Assembly: GCF_900107645.1 (NCBI RefSeq)
Contig: NZ_FNQN01000010.1
Span: 95,815-159,814 of the forward strand
Reading direction: 5' to 3'
Source: Desulfuromusa kysingii
GTDB lineage: Bacteria; Desulfobacterota; Desulfuromonadia; Desulfuromonadales; Geopsychrobacteraceae
DNA: 64,000 nt
Positions 50,850 to 59,657 of the stretch are shown here, in pieces; within the stretch, counting starts at the first letter, position 1, and every line of letters starts with the position of its first letter. The translations under genes were made by a program, and so were the position numbers. The notes under the pieces were generated by a model. It saw only the letters and a program-made list of their open reading frames with translations, was not told where the DNA came from and did no database searches.

Positions 50850-52240
50850 TGTCAAAAGTCGATAAATCCGCTGCAGACCGCACCGAGGGTGATATTAATC
50901 AGTCTGTTCACCGCTCTTCGTGGCAGAAGAAAGTTTTGAACGAAGAGACCTGTGCCCTGTTGGCAGAGGATGAAAAGTATTTCATCCATCAGTCGTTGTC
51001 GACCCCTTGTTTAACGGCATTGGAACGCAGCCACGGGAGCTATCTCTTCGACACCAACGGCAAGAGCTATCTCGATTTTCACGGGAACAGCAGCCATCAA
51101 GTTGGTTACGGTCATCCCCACGTGGTTGCTGCGATCACCGAAGAGATGCAGCGGTTGCCTTTTTCACCGCGTCGCTTTACCAATCGTCCGGCGGTCGAGT
51201 TGGCAAAAAAGCTGGCCCAGCTTTCGCCGGGCAATTTGAACCGAATGCTCTTCGCGCCGGGGGGTACTTCGGCCAATGGTATTGCCCTGAAGCTGGCGCG
51301 ATCGGTCACTGGCCGGTTTAAAACTCTGAGTTTCTGGGATGCTTTTCACGGCGCATCTCTCGATGCGATTTCCGTCGGTGGAGAGGCTCTGTTTCGGCGC
51401 AATATGGGCCCCTTGTTGCCTGGCTGCATTCAGGTTCCGGCACCGGGTTCCCACTGTTTTGGTGTTGACAAACTCGACTGGCAGAAGGCGCTGGGCTATA
51501 TAGAGTACGTCATGGTTCATGAGGGGGATGTGGCTGCTTTTATCGCCGAACCGATGCGTTGCACGACCATTGATATTCCACCGGTGCAGTTCTGGCGGCA
51601 GATCCGGGAGATCTGTGACCGTCATGGGGTCTTATTGATTTTTGACGAAATCCCGCTCTGCCTTGGTCGCACTGGATTCATGTTCGCCTGTGAATATTAT
51701 GCTGTGGTTCCCGATATTCTCTGTCTCGGTAAGGGGTTAGGTGGCGGAATTTTTCCGATGGCTGCGACCCTGATCCGTGAAGACCTGGAAATCGATCCCG
51801 CTCAGGCCCTCGGTCACTACACTCACGAAAAAAGTCCGGTCGGATGTGCCGCAGCGTTGGCGACCCTTGAAGTGATCGCCGATGAACATCTCCTCCAACG
51901 CTCTCGCGAGCTTGGTCGTCATACCCTCGCAGCTCTCCATCGGCTCCGCTCTGAACATCCGTTGATTAGCGCAGTTCGTGGCGTTGGTTTGATGCTGGGG
52001 ATCGAAATCACCCCCCCTGCTGGCTTTACTTGTAGCGCGACTGATGCTGCTGAACAGATACTTTATGCGGCTTTCACGCAAGGGTTGAGCTTCAAAATCT
52101 CCGCCGGTAACGTCCTCACTTTGACCCCGCCGTTAACTATCAGTGATGCGGAAATGGATGCCGCTCTCAACATCATTGCCGCCAGCATTGCCCAGGTTGA
52201 AGTTAAGTTCGGCCTCAACCGTCAAAGCAGAAACATCTGA
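50849..52240 (+). CDS. pbfA: (R)-1-hydroxy-2-aminoethylphosphonate ammonia-lyase PbfA-type enzyme
   Basis: A 463-residue class III aminotransferase-fold PLP enzyme. PLP contacts are visible: GGTSANGIALKLAR, LLIFDEIPLCLGRTG and the Schiff-base Lys in CLGKGLGGG. Class III enzymes embedded in phnWX operons have been shown to be PbfA, which converts hydroxylated AEP to phosphonoacetaldehyde and ammonia so PhnX can use it. An ordinary AEP transaminase role is less likely because phnW is present downstream. ATG 50849 has TGGAGG upstream and overlaps the permease stop. Confidence 0.82.
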   Translation: MSKVDKSAADRTEGDINQSVHRSSWQKKVLNEETCALLAEDEKYFIHQSLSTPCLTALERSHGSYLFDTNGKSYLDFHGNSSHQVGYGHPHVVAAITEEMQRLPFSPRRFTNRPAVELAKKLAQLSPGNLNRMLFAPGGTSANGIALKLARSVTGRFKTLSFWDAFHGASLDAISVGGEALFRRNMGPLLPGCIQVPAPGSHCFGVDKLDWQKALGYIEYVMVHEGDVAAFIAEPMRCTTIDIPPVQFWRQIREICDRHGVLLIFDEIPLCLGRTGFMFACEYYAVVPDILCLGKGLGGGIFPMAATLIREDLEIDPAQALGHYTHEKSPVGCAAALATLEVIADEHLLQRSRELGRHTLAALHRLRSEHPLISAVRGVGLMLGIEITPPAGFTCSATDAAEQILYAAFTQGLSFKISAGNVLTLTPPLTISDAEMDAALNIIAASIAQVEVKFGLNRQSRNI

Positions 52241-52252
52241 AAGGAACGTATT

Positions 52253-53353
52253 ATGGATCTTGACCTTATTCCCGCTAACCCCTATCTGTTGTTGACTCCT
52301 GGACCTTTAAGCACCACAAAATCGGTGCGCGCAGCGATGTTGCGTGACTGGTGTACTTGGGATGATGACTATAATCAGATGGTTGAAACGGTTCGTAGCC
52401 GTCTGGTTGCGTTGGCCTCGCCACAACCGGGGTACAGCTGCGTGTTGATGCAAGGGAGTGGCACCTTTTCTGTAGAAGCGACGATCTCTAGCGCCATCCC
52501 TGTCGGCGGCAAGTTACTGGTGCTGAATAATGGTGCCTACGGCGACCGGATCGTCAAAATCGCCCAATACCACAAAATTGCTGTCCTCGCCCAGGACAGC
52601 GGTGAGCTTGGCGCTCCAGATCTGCAACGATTGCGACAGAATCTGGAGCAGGACAGCGCCATCACTCATGTTGCCGTTGTTCACTGTGAAACCACCACCG
52701 GCATGCTCAACCCGATCTATGAGATCGGTGCGATAGTCAAAGAATTCAAGAAGACCTTCATCATCGATGCGATGAGTAGTTTCGGTGGCATCCCCATTGA
52801 TATGGATGAAGTCCAGGCCGACTTTCTCATCAGTAGTGCTAACAAATGTATCCAGGGGGTCCCAGGTTTTGGCTTCATTCTGGCGAAAAGAGAGGCCCTT
52901 GAAACTTGTCGGGGGCGGGCCCGTTCCTTGAGTCTTGACCTGTATGACCAATGGCAGGCGATGGACAAAGGCAAAGGAAAGTGGCGCTTTACCTCACCGA
53001 CTCATGTGGTTCGGGCATTTTCCCAGGCGTTGGATGAACTGCAACAGGAAGGGTTGGTTGAGCGCTTTAACCGCTACCGCAACAATCAACGACTGTTGGT
53101 CAACGGCATGCGTGAGCTTGGGTTTGAAACCCTGTTACCCGATGCACAACAGTCGCCGATTATTACCTCTTTTATCAGCCCGAAAGACCCGGATTATTCT
53201 TTTCAGAATTTTTATACTGCGCTAAAAAAACGTGGCTTTGTCATCTACCCTGGTAAGGTGACGGTGGCTGCCACCTTCCGGATTGGTAATATTGGCGATG
53301 TCCACGCGGCAGACATGACTCGGTTGCTCACAGCTATCGAACTCCTTTGCTAG
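52253..53353 (+). CDS. phnW: 2-aminoethylphosphonate:pyruvate transaminase PhnW
   Basis: A 366-residue class V aminotransferase that makes phosphonoacetaldehyde and alanine from AEP and pyruvate. It has the family opening [15 protein letters not shown] and [29 protein letters not shown] and the PLP Lys in [11 protein letters not shown]. It follows pbfA by 12 nt with an AAAGGA ribosome site and ends the operon. With PhnX it completes the phosphonatase route to phosphate, ammonia and acetaldehyde. Confidence 0.94.
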   Translation: MDLDLIPANPYLLLTPGPLSTTKSVRAAMLRDWCTWDDDYNQMVETVRSRLVALASPQPGYSCVLMQGSGTFSVEATISSAIPVGGKLLVLNNGAYGDRIVKIAQYHKIAVLAQDSGELGAPDLQRLRQNLEQDSAITHVAVVHCETTTGMLNPIYEIGAIVKEFKKTFIIDAMSSFGGIPIDMDEVQADFLISSANKCIQGVPGFGFILAKREALETCRGRARSLSLDLYDQWQAMDKGKGKWRFTSPTHVVRAFSQALDELQQEGLVERFNRYRNNQRLLVNGMRELGFETLLPDAQQSPIITSFISPKDPDYSFQNFYTALKKRGFVIYPGKVTVAATFRIGNIGDVHAADMTRLLTAIELLC

Positions 53354-53457
53354 CGTTCACTGTGCCTTCTCCCTTGACCATCAGCTTGCAGCAGCATTAT
53401 GGACTAAAAGATATCGCTTCTGGTTCAGTATCGGTGGTGGTAGCGGCTCTATTGCCG

Positions 53458-54093
53458 TTATTCTCGGAGTCGCAATGTCGATGTTAATTGATATCGACCA
53501 TCCGTCTTAAGCTCCATAATGAACACTTCACCATTATGTGGGTTCCTGACTTTCTCAAAGTACTCGACCGACCAATGAAACCAGCGCATCAGGAATATTC
53601 TGAGAGTCATCCCATGGGTGACAATCAAGGCATTATCCGGGAACTTCGGTTTGGCAAAATCGCGGTGCAGGGTCTCGAGAAAGGTGCTGACCCGATCATA
53701 GACGTCCGCTCCTGACTCCCCGTCCGGCAGGCGAAAGTAGAACGGCCCATAGGCCATCCGTTCGTTCTGGATGTTGTGCAGTTTCTCAGCAGATGAAAGA
53801 TGTCCCCAGTCTTGTTCTCGGATGCGTGGATCTTCAACCTCCTGGATGATTTGATCACCGAGAACCGATGAGATTCCTGTAAATGTTTCCCTGGTGCGAT
53901 ACCAGGGAGAGACATAAGCACGTACCGACTCTCCACAAATCAGAGCAGAAATCTGTTTGCCCGCCTCGACAGCTTCAGACTTTCCTTGCCGAGTTAAACG
54001 CAAAGCATAGTCCGGAGTCGTTTCGTAGTGATCAGGTTCGGCGTTTCCCTGTGATTGCCCATGGCGGACCAGAATGATTCTTTTAGGCTTCAT
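53458..54093 (-). CDS. Histidine phosphatase superfamily (phosphoglycerate mutase-like) protein
   Basis: A 211-residue branch-1 histidine phosphatase. The phospho-His motif is LVRHGQSQGN near residue 8. A second His lies in ALIVTHGMTLRIFL, and conserved Arg and Glu residues in SPWYRTRET and LPDGESGADVYDR. The substrate is unknown. A phosphatase next to the phn operon may be coincidence because it is convergent with it. ATG 54093 begins the conserved region; six upstream codons are optional. Confidence 0.85.
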   Translation of the reverse strand: MKPKRIILVRHGQSQGNAEPDHYETTPDYALRLTRQGKSEAVEAGKQISALICGESVRAYVSPWYRTRETFTGISSVLGDQIIQEVEDPRIREQDWGHLSSAEKLHNIQNERMAYGPFYFRLPDGESGADVYDRVSTFLETLHRDFAKPKFPDNALIVTHGMTLRIFLMRWFHWSVEYFEKVRNPHNGEVFIMELKTDGRYQLTSTLRLRE

Positions 54094-54565
54094 GGTGGCA
54101 GGTCCTTTCATCTTTAATCAAGCCGCTGCTTGTCAATTTCCCTCAGTTAGCAAGAATTTATCGACAATTTGTGGATAATCTCGATGGTCAATTTTGGGAT
54201 AAATGTTTGCATATGGCCAGAGGTCAGCATAGCAATTAGAGTCATTGACAAGCAATATCGCTATTCTTATAGTGAAAAAATTTAAACCGGACTCTTTAGT
54301 CGTGGGCAGTTACGACGGCATCTATACCGTGAGCATTGGGTGCTTTTTTGCCGCTTGGGGCTTTGGAACCCGCTGGAATCATTTTATTGGTGTCTGTTTT
54401 TCGTTATTGAGGGGGGTGTTTTTAGGGATATTTTATGTACAGTACACAGGTCGGACATTGTTCCGGTTGTAAAGATAATGTTCTTGACCGGTTTCTCAAG
54501 AGAGTCAAAAGCTACGCGGACGCCAGGTTATTTATGCACTTCGAATCAAGCACAGGTGCTCCGGG
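54094..54565. other. Intergenic region without a supported gene
   Basis: The stretch between the phosphatase and the binding-protein gene contains a 75-codon frame at 54245-54472 with no ribosome site and no family resemblance, which I do not accept as a gene. It should hold the promoters of both flanking genes. I could not recognise a clear -35/-10 or -24/-12 element. Confidence 0.5.
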
Positions 54566-55306
54566 ATGAGAATAGTCCTGCTTGTGACGATGTTCCTGCT
54601 TGTCTTCACCTCCCCACTCTTTGCACAATCCCCGTTATTTATCGGCAGTGCTTTTGAGCCACCTATTTCCGCTCCCGGTCAAAAAGGAATTGTTGATCGC
54701 ATAGTACGGGAAGCCTTTGCCAGAATCGGCAAAGAGGTGTTAGTGACTCCCCTTCCAGCTGAACGCTCGTTGATCAATGCAGATAAAGGTATCAATGATG
54801 GTGACTTGATCAGGGTGACAGGATTGCAACGTCATTATCCAAACCTTATTCAAGTTTCTGAGAAACTCATTGATTTTGAATTTGTCGCTTTCCACAAAGG
54901 GCCCCACATCAGGATCGAGAATTGGAATACTTTGGCGCCTTATAGTGTGGGCATTGTCCGGGGTTGGAAAATCCTCGAAAGAAATCTTTCAGACGCACAT
55001 TTGACCCAGGTAGAGAGCCTCTCGTTGCTGTTCACCTTGCTTGAAAAAGGGAGGACAGACGTAGTGGTCTACGAACGCTTGGCCGGACTGCAAGCAATTC
55101 ATGACCTTGGGTTGAAAGATATCAGTCAGCTTGAACCACCACTGGAGGTCCAACCTATGTATCTCTATCTTCACAAAAGGCATAAGATGTTGATTGCTCC
55201 TTTGATTGAGGCCCTTAAGGCGATGAAACAGGATGGCACCTACCATAAGATCGTGGCTGATGGCCTGCAACCGCTGTTACAGAGGGTTCCGTCGTGGCTG
55301 GATTAG
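54566..55306 (+). CDS. Periplasmic solute-binding protein linked to a two-component system
   Basis: A 246-residue type II periplasmic binding protein (family 3 type). It has a signal peptide (ending SPLFA), then LFIGSAFEPPISAPGQKGIVDRIVREAF and the second-lobe segment MYLYLHKRHKMLIAPLIEAL. No permease or ATPase follows. The histidine kinase gene overlaps its last codons instead. It is therefore likely a ligand receptor that signals to the kinase, as in other systems where a free binding protein feeds a sensor. Confidence 0.82.
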   Translation: MRIVLLVTMFLLVFTSPLFAQSPLFIGSAFEPPISAPGQKGIVDRIVREAFARIGKEVLVTPLPAERSLINADKGINDGDLIRVTGLQRHYPNLIQVSEKLIDFEFVAFHKGPHIRIENWNTLAPYSVGIVRGWKILERNLSDAHLTQVESLSLLFTLLEKGRTDVVVYERLAGLQAIHDLGLKDISQLEPPLEVQPMYLYLHKRHKMLIAPLIEALKAMKQDGTYHKIVADGLQPLLQRVPSWLD

Positions 55307-57231
55307 ATCGGAACTGGAGCCGATTGAAGAGTGGTATTGCCCGCAAACTGGTTATTTATCTGTTTTTGTGCAGCTCTGTCATTACGATCGTCGGGACTTC
55401 GTTGCAGCTGTATCTTGAATATTCCAGAGATATCCGCAGTATCGAAACGAGTCTTTCGCAGATTGAGGTCAGCTATCTGCAAAGTCTGATCGCCAGTTTG
55501 TGGGTTTCTAACGACTCTTTTCTGGAGATCCAGCTCGACGGCCTGCTGAAAATTCCGGATATTGAATACGTCGAAATCCGTCGGGAGGGTGAAGCCTCGA
55601 TTTCCGTTGGTCACCGTGGCCAAGCCAAGGTCATCGAACGGGAGTACCCTCTGAACTACCAATATCGTGATAAAGAGATTCCTCTGGGGACCTTGCACGT
55701 TGTTGCGGACTTACAGGGGGTGTATCAGCGCCTGATTGACCGGGCGTTGATCATTATCAGCACTCTGGCAGTCAAAACCTTCCTGGTCTCGTTTTTCATG
55801 CTCTTCCTTGTCTATGCTGTGGTAGGCCGCCATCTCCATAGTTTAGCGGCATATACCAATGACTTTGATCCCGACAGTGAGGATGCTCCGTTGCGGTTAA
55901 ACCGCAGATCAAACAAGGGTGAAGATGGTGATGAGTTGGATCTGGTGGTCCATTCTATCAACCAGATGGGCACGAACCTGAAAACATCTTTTCGGGAGCA
56001 GCAAAGAATCAATGACCAGTTGCGTCAGGAGATTGCTGAGCGTGAGCGGGTTGAGGTTGCGCTGCGGCGCAGTGAGCAGAAATTTAAAGATCTATCTCAG
56101 GAGTTTCAAGTTATTTTAGATGGCATTCCCGACGCCCTGACTCTGTTGTCTCCTGATTTGAAAGTTGTATGGGCAAATAAAGGGGCCGCTGACCTGTTAG
56201 ATAAAGAATTGATGACCCTCTCTGGGCAACATTGTTACCAACTTTGGCATCAGCATGCCTCCGCCTGTGAAGATTGTCTCGGCAGCGCCTGTTTTAAGAC
56301 TGGAGAACCTCTCGACGGAACTCGCACCACTACCGATGGTCGAGTTTGGGGAAAGAGGGTCTTTCCTCTGAAGGACAAAGAGGGCAAAGTGACCAACGTG
56401 ATTGAGTGGAGTAGTGAGATCACAGAAAAGCTCAAGTTGGCAGAAGAGGCGGCGACTGCGAGTCGTCTCGCCTCGTTGGGAGAACTCTCTGCAGGGGTAG
56501 CTCACGAGATCAATAATCCCATTGCGATGATTCTGCTCAATGTCCCCGTGCTGCAGCAGGCTTTTGATGCGGGCATCCCGATTCTTGAACAACATTGTCG
56601 TGAGCACGGTGACTTCGAGCTGGGTGGGATGGATTACTCGGAGGTGCTAAAAGAGGTTCCACTCCTCCTTGCCGGGATGATTGACAGTGCTGAGCGCATC
56701 AGGAGAACCGTTGATGACCTCAAAGACTTTGTCCGTCAGGACAGTAATGATCCTACAGAGACGATCGATATTAATCAGGCGGTCCAGACCGCCGTTAGAT
56801 TGGCGAGAGGCGCGATCAAAAAAGCCACCGATCATTTTATCAGCAGCTGCGCAGAAAACCTGGTGCCGGTTCGGGGTGGGCGGCAGAAGATCGAACAGGT
56901 GTTGATCAACCTGATCATGAATGCCTGTCAGGCGCTCCCCGACCGGACACGGAAGATCTCGATCACAACAACCTACGACTCAGCGCAGGCAGCCAATATC
57001 GTGACCGTGTCCGATCAGGGGGTTGGGATTGAGGCGCACCATCTTCCCTGTATCATGGATCCTTTTTTCACCACCAAACGTGAATCTGGCGGAACCGGCC
57101 TCGGCCTGTCAATTTCGGCTCGAATTGTTAAGGAGTATGGTGGTCACCTTGATTTCAGTTCTACTCCAGGTGAGGGAACCACCGCCGTCCTCGCCTTGCC
57201 GATTCTTCAGAAGGAGAACCAACGTGGCTAA
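55294..57231 (+). CDS. Membrane sensor histidine kinase with Cys-containing PAS domain
   Basis: A 645-residue kinase. It has TM1 at about residues 18-38, a periplasmic domain at 40-148, and TM2 at about 152-177. A linker coiled-coil lies at 235-262. The PAS domain (about 265-375) carries C314, C325, C328 and C333, then come HisKA with H404 (GVAHEINNPIAM) and HATPase (NLIMNACQAL, SDQGVGIE, GGTGLGLSI). The start is GTG 55294, inside the binding-protein gene. The Cys set in the PAS domain could bind metal, Fe-S, or act as a thiol sensor. Its cognate regulator overlaps its end by 8 nt. Confidence 0.87.
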   Translation: MAGLDRNWSRLKSGIARKLVIYLFLCSSVITIVGTSLQLYLEYSRDIRSIETSLSQIEVSYLQSLIASLWVSNDSFLEIQLDGLLKIPDIEYVEIRREGEASISVGHRGQAKVIEREYPLNYQYRDKEIPLGTLHVVADLQGVYQRLIDRALIIISTLAVKTFLVSFFMLFLVYAVVGRHLHSLAAYTNDFDPDSEDAPLRLNRRSNKGEDGDELDLVVHSINQMGTNLKTSFREQQRINDQLRQEIAERERVEVALRRSEQKFKDLSQEFQVILDGIPDALTLLSPDLKVVWANKGAADLLDKELMTLSGQHCYQLWHQHASACEDCLGSACFKTGEPLDGTRTTTDGRVWGKRVFPLKDKEGKVTNVIEWSSEITEKLKLAEEAATASRLASLGELSAGVAHEINNPIAMILLNVPVLQQAFDAGIPILEQHCREHGDFELGGMDYSEVLKEVPLLLAGMIDSAERIRRTVDDLKDFVRQDSNDPTETIDINQAVQTAVRLARGAIKKATDHFISSCAENLVPVRGGRQKIEQVLINLIMNACQALPDRTRKISITTTYDSAQAANIVTVSDQGVGIEAHHLPCIMDPFFTTKRESGGTGLGLSISARIVKEYGGHLDFSSTPGEGTTAVLALPILQKENQRG

Positions 57232-58645
57232 AAAATACCCTCTTTTGCCGTTGCTGCTGGTGGACGACGAACCTGTTTGGTTGCACAGTCTGGCGGTCAA
57301 TCTTAAGTTGAACGTCGGGATCAACAATCTGATCGAATGTAGTGACAGTCGCGATGTCTTAGAGCTGCTGGATCGGCAGGAGATCGGTTTGATTTTACTG
57401 GATCTGACGATGCCACACCTAAGCGGAGAAGAATTATTGTCGTTGATTGTCGAGAATCACCCGGCTGTTCCGGTCATTATCCTCAGCGGCTTAAACCAGT
57501 TGGAGACCGCTGTGCGCTGTATGCGTCTCGGGGCCTTTGATTATTTTGTTAAAACCACCGAACAGGAACGTCTGCTGGCAGGGATCCGCAGGGCTCTGAA
57601 CCATATGGAACTAGAGCGAGAAAACCGCACTCTGAAGGCGCAGTTTATGCGTCACGAGCTACAACATCCAGAGCTCTTTGCGGCGATTATCACTGGCAAC
57701 AAACACATGCGCTCCATTTTTCAGTATATCGAGGCGGTAGCCGGCAGCCCAGAACCGGTGTTGATTACTGGTGAAAGCGGTGTCGGCAAGGAGCTGGTTG
57801 CCAAGGCGGTGCACCAGGTGAGTACCCCCGAGGGCCCCTGGGTCGCGGTTAATGTTGCCGGACTTGACGACAACACCTTTGCCGATACCCTCTTCGGTCA
57901 CACTCGTGGTGCGTATACCGGCGCTGATTCTCAGCGGGCGGGAATGATTGAGAAGGCCACCTCAGGAACCCTGTTTCTTGACGAAATCGGTGATTTGAGT
58001 CCAACGTCTCAGGTGAAACTGTTGCGGTTGATGCAAGAGGGAGAATATTTCCCCCTCGGCAGCGACACCGCCAAGCGGCTTCAAGCTCGGGTGGTATTTG
58101 CCACTAACCGGGACTTGGCTGCGATGCAGTCCTCAGGAGCTTTTCGCAAGGATCTCTATTATCGTCTTCATGCCCACCATGTTCAAATTCCGCCCCTCCG
58201 GGAACGGCTCGAAGACCTGCCGCTGCTACTCGACTTTTTTCTCCAAAAGGCCGCAGACTCTCTCGGCAAGAAAAAGCCGACCCCACCCGAAGAGCTGGCA
58301 GTTCTGCTTGCCACCTACTATTTTCCAGGGAATATCAGAGAGTTGAGGAGTATGGTCTATGATGCCGTTAGCCTTCATCAGGGACGAAAACTTTCCATGG
58401 ACTCTTTCAAGCAGGCCATAGGTTATGGTGACGGAGAGCCCCTTGAAGGTTCGAAGCAGGAGATCGAATCTGCTTCTTCAACAGAGTTTATTTTTCCCGA
58501 ACGTTTGCCGCCTTTGAAGCAAGCGGCGGATCTTTGGGTCGCCGAGGCGCTGCGGCGCTCTCAGGGCAACCAGAATATTGCTGCTCAGTTGCTAGGGATA
58601 AGCCCTCAAGCCTTGAGTAAACGCTTGAAAAAGCAACAATCCTGA
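57224..58645 (+). CDS. NtrC-family sigma-54-dependent response regulator
   Basis: A 473-residue enhancer-binding protein. The receiver has D60 in LILLDLTMPHLSGEE. The AAA+ domain has Walker A TGESGVGKE, the sigma-54 contact loop GAYTGA (Tyr for Phe), Walker B GTLFLDEIGDL and an R-finger region. The C-terminal Fis-type HTH is QNIAAQLLGISPQALSKRLKK. GTG 57224 lies within the kinase stop (GTGGCTAA). A consensus sigma-54 promoter and palindromes lie directly downstream, before the ttrB-like gene, making that operon its probable target. Confidence 0.9.
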   Translation: MAKKYPLLPLLLVDDEPVWLHSLAVNLKLNVGINNLIECSDSRDVLELLDRQEIGLILLDLTMPHLSGEELLSLIVENHPAVPVIILSGLNQLETAVRCMRLGAFDYFVKTTEQERLLAGIRRALNHMELERENRTLKAQFMRHELQHPELFAAIITGNKHMRSIFQYIEAVAGSPEPVLITGESGVGKELVAKAVHQVSTPEGPWVAVNVAGLDDNTFADTLFGHTRGAYTGADSQRAGMIEKATSGTLFLDEIGDLSPTSQVKLLRLMQEGEYFPLGSDTAKRLQARVVFATNRDLAAMQSSGAFRKDLYYRLHAHHVQIPPLRERLEDLPLLLDFFLQKAADSLGKKKPTPPEELAVLLATYYFPGNIRELRSMVYDAVSLHQGRKLSMDSFKQAIGYGDGEPLEGSKQEIESASSTEFIFPERLPPLKQAADLWVAEALRRSQGNQNIAAQLLGISPQALSKRLKKQQS

Positions 58646-58699
58646 TTTTTCAGAGATTTGTCAGCTCGACCCTCCTGAATCTTAAAGAACCACAAATAA

Positions 58700-58743
58700 A
58701 AGGGGTCAACCAAAGTTTAATCCTCAACTTTGGTTGACCCCTT
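58700..58743. repeat. Perfect 18-bp inverted repeat (terminator and/or regulator site)
   Basis: Arms 58700-58717 and 58726-58743 (AAGGGGTCAACCAAAGTT and its complement) flank an 8-nt loop. A pyrimidine- and T-rich tail follows. It can terminate the regulator mRNA. Its TCAAC...GTTGA halves also recur in the palindrome nearer the sigma-54 promoter, so it may double as an upstream activator site. Confidence 0.8.
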
Positions 58744-58791
58744 CCTTTTTCCGCTTATTTCCTTACAAAATGAGTTTTTAGCCATTCCTCT

Positions 58792-58807
58792 ATCAACTTT
58801 AGTTGAT
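58792..58807. promoter_or_regulatory. Palindrome upstream of the sigma-54 promoter
   Basis: ATCAAC-TTTA-GTTGAT, a perfect palindrome about 100 bp upstream of the predicted start of transcription. That is the usual place for an NtrC-type binding site. It shares TCAAC and GTTGA with the larger repeat 50-90 bp further upstream. Confidence 0.6.
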
Positions 58808-58873
58808 CCCTTTTGTTTTCTAAAAAATAAATAAATAGCCGTAATTTCAGGGACATAAATACTTTATCCATCT

Positions 58874-58889
58874 TGGCACCGAGGTTGCT
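58874..58889 (+). promoter_or_regulatory. Consensus sigma-54 promoter for the ttrBA-like operon
   Basis: TGGCAC-CGAGG-TTGCT, an exact match to TGGCAC-N5-TTGCW. Transcription should start near 58901, about 46 nt before the ATG at 58947. It is the strongest sigma-54 site in the window. Confidence 0.92.
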
Positions 58890-58946
58890 ATGAGAGGACT
58901 GAGAATAATCAGAACACCCATAACCACACCGCGAAAGGAGTTATAG

Positions 58947-59645
58947 ATGATCAAACGCCGTACTTTGTTGAAGGCCATGGGGGCGACCGTTCCCCTGACC
59001 TTGATCCCGACTGCATTGATTTTTGCAAAAACCAAAACCGACGCCAAGCATTATGCCATGGTGATTGATGTCAGACGTTGTACTGGTTGTATGTCCTGCA
59101 GTATTGCCTGTGCCATCGAAAATGGCACCCCGAAGGGGATGAACCGTAATCAGGTTCGCCAATTCACCGTAGCTCAGGAGGAGAGCTTTGGCACCATGGC
59201 AATTCCTACTCAATGTGGGCAATGTGAGGAACCACCTTGTGTTGACGTCTGCCCGGCAGATGCCACCGCTAAAAACAAGGACGGCATCGTTTACCTTGAC
59301 CGGGATGCCTGTATTGCTTGTCAGGCCTGTGTTGAGGCCTGTCCCTATGGCGCTCGGGCTGGTGACGAAAATGAAGAGATAGCACCAGAAAAATGTGATT
59401 TCTGTATTTCCCGGTTGAGTTATGGCCTGTTGCCGGCCTGTGTGGAGAGCTGTGTCGGTCACGCCAGGATTTTTGGCGACCTCAACTCTCCCGATTCAAA
59501 ATTGGTCCAGACCATCAAGGCGAATGATGTTTATGCCATGTTACCCGAGGCCGGGACGCAACCGTCGATTTTTTATATCGGTCTCCCAGGTGACACCGAG
59601 GACCAAAAAGTGTTGAACCTCAACCATTTAAATTGGCAGCGATAA
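58947..59645 (+). CDS. Tat-exported four-cluster ferredoxin subunit (TtrB-like)
   Basis: A 232-residue electron-transfer subunit. The Tat-type signal is IKRRTLLKAMG. Four [4Fe-4S] sets follow in NrfC/DmsB/TtrB order: CTGCMSCSIAC, CGQCEEPPCVDVC, CIACQACVEAC and the split CDFC...CVESC. It passes electrons to the following molybdoenzyme at the outer face of the inner membrane. ATG 58947 has AAAGGAG upstream. Confidence 0.88.
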   Translation: MIKRRTLLKAMGATVPLTLIPTALIFAKTKTDAKHYAMVIDVRRCTGCMSCSIACAIENGTPKGMNRNQVRQFTVAQEESFGTMAIPTQCGQCEEPPCVDVCPADATAKNKDGIVYLDRDACIACQACVEACPYGARAGDENEEIAPEKCDFCISRLSYGLLPACVESCVGHARIFGDLNSPDSKLVQTIKANDVYAMLPEAGTQPSIFYIGLPGDTEDQKVLNLNHLNWQR

Positions 59646-59657
59646 AGGGAGTTGATA

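Noticed and set aside
54245..54472. 75-codon plus-strand frame as a small membrane protein
   Set aside because: No ribosome site, unusual composition and no resemblance to any family I know.
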